From Bauldia sp. (GTDB taxonomy: Bacteria > Pseudomonadota > Alphaproteobacteria > Rhizobiales > Kaistiaceae), in assembly GCF_020442045.1 (NCBI RefSeq), contig NZ_JAGRLA010000002.1:1-64000 (forward strand): a stretch of 64,000 nt of DNA. Direction: 5' to 3'. The notes under the pieces are model-generated. The model searched no databases and was not told where the DNA came from. It was given only the letters and a program-made list of their open reading frames with translations. Position numbers and translations under genes: made by a program. Shown piece after piece: positions 59,924 to 64,000 of the stretch (positions are counted from its first letter, which is position 1; every line of letters starts with the position of its first letter).

Positions 59924-60658
59924 TTATGGCGACAGGATCAGCCGGTCGCCGGATATCGAATAGCCGTGCAGCCGGTTGAGGAAGGAGAGGCCGAGAAGGC
60001 TCTGCTCCAGCGAGCCATGTGGCGCGACCAGCGCCTGGATGTCGCGATGTTCGATCGGACCGACGCTCATCCGATGGAGGGTGATCGCCGCCGCCGTCAT
60101 CACGCCATTCGCAGTGCGGATCGGGACGGTGTAGGCGAGCGAGGCGGGATCGATGCCGATGCGCCGGGCGTCGCGCGTGGTGAGCGTGACAAAGCTCGCG
60201 CCCGTATCGAACAGCATCGCCACCTGGACGTCATCGACCATGGCGCGGACCGCGAAATGGCCCTGCGACGACCGGATGAAGGCGACGCTGTCCGCTCCGT
60301 CCGCCCCGGCCAGGCGTCCGGTAATCGGCATGCCCGGCGCGAGGGAGCCGAGCAGGCGGCCGGCAAACCCCGCAAGCTGGTCGCGGCTGGCATAGAGGCC
60401 CGCCACCACCAGTATCATGGCGGCCCAGACGGCCATCGAACGCAGGATCTGCCACGCGCCGAGGGGGCGCGCGAAGACGCCGGCACCGACGAAGAGCAGG
60501 ATCGCCAGGAGCGCGACCAGACGCGGCAGGTCGATATCGTCGATCGTGATGCCGGCATCGGTCGCGAACAGCGCGCCCGCCACCACCAGCGCGACCACGG
60601 CCAGCCCCAGCAGCAGCCGGGGCAGCAGGGTATTCGGCCTTTTGGGTTCGTCGCTCAC
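59924..60658 (-). CDS. membrane-anchored retropepsin-like aspartyl protease (TIGR02281, clan AA)
   Basis: A 244-aa protein: three hydrophobic segments at about 12-35, 45-62 and 74-92, then a soluble domain (about 115-244) with the catalytic VAMLFDTGASFVTLT motif (Asp-Thr-Gly) and a terminal LLGLSFLNRLHGYSISGDRLIL, typical of the single-domain, dimeric bacterial aspartyl proteases. It should face the periplasm. Substrate and physiological role are unknown. It is followed by cobS on the same strand 28 bases upstream. Confidence 0.85.
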   Translation of the reverse strand: MSDEPKRPNTLLPRLLLGLAVVALVVAGALFATDAGITIDDIDLPRLVALLAILLFVGAGVFARPLGAWQILRSMAVWAAMILVVAGLYASRDQLAGFAGRLLGSLAPGMPITGRLAGADGADSVAFIRSSQGHFAVRAMVDDVQVAMLFDTGASFVTLTTRDARRIGIDPASLAYTVPIRTANGVMTAAAITLHRMSVGPIEHRDIQALVAPHGSLEQSLLGLSFLNRLHGYSISGDRLILSP

Positions 60659-60686
60659 GGCTGTTGCCCAGCTTCGACGGTGACGT

Positions 60687-61493
60687 TCAGGTCGCGGCGG
60701 CGACGCCTGTCAGAAACGACACAAGGGCGATCTGCTGGCAGGCACCGAGCGTATCTCCGGTCCGGCCGCCGATCTGGCGGCGCGTCCAGAAAGCAAGGAT
60801 ATAGGTACCCGCGAGCGAAAGGAGAATGCCGGCGATCACAGCGGCGAGCCCGGCACCCGGCCACACCAGGACAAAGGTGAGGGCCAGGGCGATCGCCTGG
60901 GCGGTCAGCATCGCCCCGGAGTCCGGCGGGCCGGTGTCGTGGGCGAGGCCGTCGGCGCGGGCGGCAGGCAGGTCGTGCCACATGCGCATCATCGCCGTGC
61001 GGGACACCGCCTCGGCGGCGACCAGGGCAAAGCCGGCGGCCCAAGCCGACGAAGCCGCGATAGCCCCGAGCGCCGCAGTCCGAGTCAGGATCGAGAAGAC
61101 CAGCGCCGCCGCTCCATGACTTCCGATGCGGCTGTCCCGCATGATCTCAAGCTTGCCGGCGATGTCGTTTCCGCCGCCAAAGCCGTCGAACGTATCGGCG
61201 AGCCCATCCTCGTGAAGGCCGCCCGTCACCAGCATTGTCGCGGCGACCGCGAGCGCCGCCGCCACGAGCAGCGGCACGCCGAGTCCGACCGCGATCACGA
61301 TAACCGCACCGCCGACGAGTCCGACAAGCGCGCCGGCGACCGGGAACATCCGCGAGGCCCGGCCGAATTCCGGGCGGGCGCCGGAGACCGGCAGGAGCCG
61401 CGCGACCGGGAGGCGCGTCAGGAAGCCGATGGACGTCGCCAGGTCCTCGCCAAGCGAGGCGGCATATCCACCAAGTCGGTCTGCGGCTGGCAT
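60687..61493 (-). CDS. cobS: adenosylcobinamide-GDP ribazoletransferase CobS (CobV)
   Basis: A 268-aa membrane enzyme that joins adenosylcobinamide-GDP and alpha-ribazole in the last steps of cobalamin synthesis. It shows the conserved FLTRLPV N-terminal motif, GGLHEDGLADTFDGFGGG (acidic, metal-binding) and MRDSRIGSHGAAAL, followed by several membrane helices. I chose the ATG at 61493 (MPAADRLGGYA); the frame is open 29 codons further but unlike the family. It diverges from cobT, with which it forms a functional pair. Confidence 0.95.
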   Translation of the reverse strand: MPAADRLGGYAASLGEDLATSIGFLTRLPVARLLPVSGARPEFGRASRMFPVAGALVGLVGGAVIVIAVGLGVPLLVAAALAVAATMLVTGGLHEDGLADTFDGFGGGNDIAGKLEIMRDSRIGSHGAAALVFSILTRTAALGAIAASSAWAAGFALVAAEAVSRTAMMRMWHDLPAARADGLAHDTGPPDSGAMLTAQAIALALTFVLVWPGAGLAAVIAGILLSLAGTYILAFWTRRQIGGRTGDTLGACQQIALVSFLTGVAAAT

Positions 61494-61588
61494 ATGGGGC
61501 AGCGTCCCGCCACGGTTGCTTGTGAACGATCCGACTCGGGTTATAGAACCACGCTCACGGCGCGTCCAAGAGACGCCCAACGGAGCCC

Positions 61589-62620
61589 ATGATGCCGCCC
61601 GCCGAATCGGTGCTGCCCTTCGACGACATACGGAACCTGGTCAGGAGCATGCCGGATGCCGATGAGGCGGCGGCCGCTGCGGTTCGTGCCCGGGATGCCG
61701 AGCTGACCAAGCCGGCCGGCTCGCTCGGGCGGCTCGAGACTCTCGCCGAATGGCTCGCAAGCTGGCAGGGCAAGGCGCCGCCGACCGTCGACCGGCCGCT
61801 GGTAGCGATATTCGCCGGCAACCACGGCGTCGTCGCCCGTGGCGTCTCGGCTTTTCCCGGTGCGGTGACGCAGCAGATGGTCGAGAATTTCGCGGCCGGC
61901 GGGGCGGCGATCAACCAGATCTGCCTGACCCTCGATCTCGGCCTCAAGGTCTTCGACCTCGGCCTCGACGTTCCGACCGGCGACATCACGGTCGAGGCGG
62001 CGATGGACGAGGTCGCTTGCGCGAGGGCGATGGCTTTCGGCATGGAGGCGACGGCCGGCGGCATCGACCTGCTTTGTGTCGGCGAGATGGGGATCGGCAA
62101 TACGACGGTCGCCGCAGCGATCTTCAACGCGCTCTATGGTGGGCCGGCAGTGGAATGGGTGGGGCCGGGAACCGGGCTCGACGCGTCCGGAATCGAGCGG
62201 AAGGCCGCCGCGGTCGAGGCGGCTCTCGACGTTCACCGCAACGGCCTGTCGGACCCGCTCGAGGTGCTCAGGCGCGTCGGGGGCAGGGAGGTCGCGGCGA
62301 TGGCCGGCGCCATCCTCGCCGCGCGCCACGGACGCATTCCGGTCATCGTCGACGGCTATGTCGCGACGTCCGCGGCGGCCGTCATCCATGCCATGGATGC
62401 CGGCGCGATCGACCATTGCCTGTTCGGCCATCTGTCGACCGAACCAGGGCATCGCCGGGCCCTTGACCGGATGGGCAGGCGGCCGCTCCTCGATCTGGAT
62501 ATGCGGCTCGGGGAAGGAAGCGGCGCAGCCCTTGCCGCCGGCATCGTCCGCTCGGCCGCGCGGGTGCATGCCGGGATGGCGACCTTTTCCCAGGCGGGAG
62601 TCTCGGGAAAGGAAGGCTGA
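61589..62620 (+). CDS. cobT: nicotinate-nucleotide--dimethylbenzimidazole phosphoribosyltransferase CobT
   Basis: A 343-aa enzyme producing alpha-ribazole phosphate, the substrate for the lower cobalamin ligand joined by CobS. Motifs are LTKPAGSLGRLE, IFAGNHGVVARGVSAFP, the catalytic-region GEMGIGNTTVAAAI and VVDGYVATSAAAVIH-like VIVDGYVATSAAA. The C-terminus has the family's EPGHRRAL and LDMRLGEGSGAALA. The 95-bp gap to cobS holds no cobalamin riboswitch that I can see, only a possible TTATAG -10 at 61541-61546. Downstream it converges with the kinase gene after 16 bases. Confidence 0.96.
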   Translation: MMPPAESVLPFDDIRNLVRSMPDADEAAAAAVRARDAELTKPAGSLGRLETLAEWLASWQGKAPPTVDRPLVAIFAGNHGVVARGVSAFPGAVTQQMVENFAAGGAAINQICLTLDLGLKVFDLGLDVPTGDITVEAAMDEVACARAMAFGMEATAGGIDLLCVGEMGIGNTTVAAAIFNALYGGPAVEWVGPGTGLDASGIERKAAAVEAALDVHRNGLSDPLEVLRRVGGREVAAMAGAILAARHGRIPVIVDGYVATSAAAVIHAMDAGAIDHCLFGHLSTEPGHRRALDRMGRRPLLDLDMRLGEGSGAALAAGIVRSAARVHAGMATFSQAGVSGKEG

Positions 62621-62636
62621 GCCGCAAGGCCGGCGG

Positions 62637-64000
62637 TCAGCCGACGCGCAGCCAGCGGTTCCTTCGCCCGCTGTCCTCCTCGATCGGCGGAAGCGCTTCC
62701 ATCACCCGCGACGAGGGGAAGGTCGCGATGACCTCGGTTCCCTCGCGAAGCTTCGATTTCAGCTCGAACGCGCCGTCGTGCATGCGAACCAGCGCCTGGA
62801 CGATCGGCAGGCCGAGGCCGGCGCCCTGTTCGGCATTCTTGATCGCGATCGCTCCCTGACCGAAGGAGGTCAGCACGATCGGGATCTCTTCCTCCGGGAT
62901 GCCGGGACCGTTGTCGCGGATCGAAAGGAATTGCGCGCCGTCGGCTGTCGATCCGGCCCGGGCGGTGATCTGGCCGCCGGACGGGGTGAACTTGATCGCG
63001 TTCGAGACGAGATTGAGGACGATCTGGCGGATGGCACGATCGTCGGCCCAGATTCGCGGCATGTCGCGTTGGTAGTCCTCGACGATCCTGATGTTCTTTC
63101 CGCTGGCCTTGAGCTGCAGGAGATGACAGCACTCCTCGACGAGGGCGACCAGATTGACGGGTTCCTCGTAGAGCTCGTAGTGGCCCGCCTCGATGCGGGA
63201 AAGATCGAGGATTTCGTTGATCAGATCGAGGAGATGCTTGCCGCTCTCGTGGATATTGGCGGCATAGTCGCGATAGCTCTCGTTCTCGATCGGGCCGAGC
63301 ACCTCGCCCTTCATGACCTCCGAGAAGCCGAGGATCGCGTTCAGCGGGGTCCGCAGCTCGTGGCTCATCGTCGCGAGGAAACGCGACTTGGCGAGATTCG
63401 CCTCTTCAGCGCGGCGCCGCGATTCGTCGGACATCGCCTTTGCCGTACCGAGCTCGGTGATCAGCAGGTCCTTCTCGGCGCGATATTCATGCATCGTCAG
63501 GGTCGCCGAATAGAGGCGCGACGCCAGGATGAGGAAGAAGGACTGGGCGCCGATGGCCATGACCGCCAACGCTACGAACAGGAGCTCGCCGCGGCCGATA
63601 TAGACGGCGGCGAGGGTCAGGGTGACCGGTATCGTACCGACAACCGCCGCGGTGGGGATCGTCGAGGCGAGCATGGTGGTCGCGGCAATCGCGATCAGGG
63701 CGGTCGCGAAGAGGAAGATATCGGCGCCGTTTTGCTGGTCGAGCGCGGATGGTACCAGGATGAACAGCGCAGCCCACGAAACGCCGCCGACGAATTCGGC
63801 CGAGATGAACCGGGCGGTCCAGTTGCGGACCTGGACGTCGGCCATGGGAAGCCGCAAGAACTGGCGGCAATAGAGGTACATCCGGAAGTGGACAGCGAGC
63901 ATCAGGACCGCCCAGGCAAGGACCTCGGGAAGACCGATCCAGAGCAGGGCGGCAGCGGAGACAACCGCCACCATCAACGGCACGACGAATGCGGCGCTCA
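62637..64000 (-). CDS. membrane sensor histidine kinase, 5' end at or beyond window edge
   Basis: About 454 codons lie in the window. The frame is open to base 64000, so the real start may be the codon xTG at 63999-64001 or further right; a GTG at 63983 is internal. Several membrane helices fill the first 160 residues, followed by a coiled stretch (LLITELGTAKAMSDESRRRA), the phosphorylated-His motif FLATMSHELRTPLNAILGF and an ATP-binding domain (LNLVSNAIKF, IRDNGPGIP, GAGLGLPIVQ). The kinase core resembles the PleC/PdhS group. It lacks a PAS domain in the visible part. The stimulus is unknown. Confidence 0.85.
   Translation of the reverse strand, partial: SAAFVVPLMVAVVSAAALLWIGLPEVLAWAVLMLAVHFRMYLYCRQFLRLPMADVQVRNWTARFISAEFVGGVSWAALFILVPSALDQQNGADIFLFATALIAIAATTMLASTIPTAAVVGTIPVTLTLAAVYIGRGELLFVALAVMAIGAQSFFLILASRLYSATLTMHEYRAEKDLLITELGTAKAMSDESRRRAEEANLAKSRFLATMSHELRTPLNAILGFSEVMKGEVLGPIENESYRDYAANIHESGKHLLDLINEILDLSRIEAGHYELYEEPVNLVALVEECCHLLQLKASGKNIRIVEDYQRDMPRIWADDRAIRQIVLNLVSNAIKFTPSGGQITARAGSTADGAQFLSIRDNGPGIPEEEIPIVLTSFGQGAIAIKNAEQGAGLGLPIVQALVRMHDGAFELKSKLREGTEVIATFPSSRVMEALPPIEEDSGRRNRWLRVG

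Noticed and set aside
61494-61588. Cobalamin riboswitch between cobS and cobT
   Set aside because: The gap is only 95 bp and shows no B12-box-like core; a full riboswitch would need about 200 bp.

Overview
The window looks like a chromosomal segment of a high-GC alphaproteobacterium, most likely of the order Hyphomicrobiales (Rhizobiales). The grounds are a gene transfer agent (GTA) type tail cluster, a FeuP/FeuQ-like two-component pair directly upstream of the cytochrome c maturation genes ccmI-ccmE-ccmF-ccmH (cycHJKL), then degP, a second two-component pair, glnE and a PleC-like PAS kinase. I recall this order from rhizobial genomes. The species cannot be named from the window. No rRNA, tRNA, insertion sequence, integrase or CRISPR array was seen.

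Region 1 (1-10415) is the distal half of a GTA cluster, all on the + strand with overlapping or nearly touching genes. It holds two small tail assembly proteins, a short tape measure protein, DUF2460 and DUF2163 baseplate/hub proteins, an NlpC/P60 peptidase, the large TIM-barrel hub protein, a DUF2793 head-spike-like protein, an unknown 139-aa protein, a T4-type endolysin with a C-terminal membrane segment, and a small holin-like membrane protein. The capsid and packaging genes should lie to the left of the window. The spike and lysis functions are unlinked from the main cluster in Rhodobacter capsulatus GTA but are contiguous here.

Region 2 (10449-25250) is an envelope and stress block: a PepSY-like secreted protein (FeuN candidate), feuP, feuQ, a lipoprotein, ccmI/E/F/H, degP with a clear terminator, a second response regulator/kinase pair, glnE and a secreted unknown. 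Region 3 (25254-30415, minus strand) carries the PleC-like kinase and pepN. Region 4 (30633-36903) is a sugar operon: a LacI-family regulator, xylB, xylA, a TIM-barrel isomerase/epimerase and a Gfo/Idh/MocA dehydrogenase. Region 5 (36900-44930) is mixed: a GFA-family protein, a lipoprotein, a large Sel1-repeat secreted protein, adenine deaminase, an MFS transporter whose 3' end runs antisense into adenine deaminase, and two small convergent SET-domain proteins.

Region 6 (44931-49967) has an AT-richer 590-bp leader with CtrA-like motifs, followed by two tandem CHASE4-GGDEF-EAL proteins. Region 7 (49972-57595) has a hydroxypyruvate isomerase-like gene facing left, then a LacI-type repressor and a CUT1 sugar ABC transporter with a cytoplasmic GH32 fructosidase; three ACGT-centred operator-like sites suggest autoregulation and operon control. 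Region 8 (58010-64000) has dusA, a TauE/SafE permease, a membrane aspartyl protease, divergent cobS and cobT, and a sensor kinase cut by the window edge.

Structure that the genes do not explain includes three copies of a paired, inverted REP-like element inside operons, one of which supplies the C-terminus of one GTA gene and the ribosome binding site of the next; a 39-bp in-frame tandem repeat that extends the GTA peptidase; a PhoP-box-like direct repeat ahead of the FeuN candidate; and a strong intercistronic hairpin after the sugar-binding protein gene.
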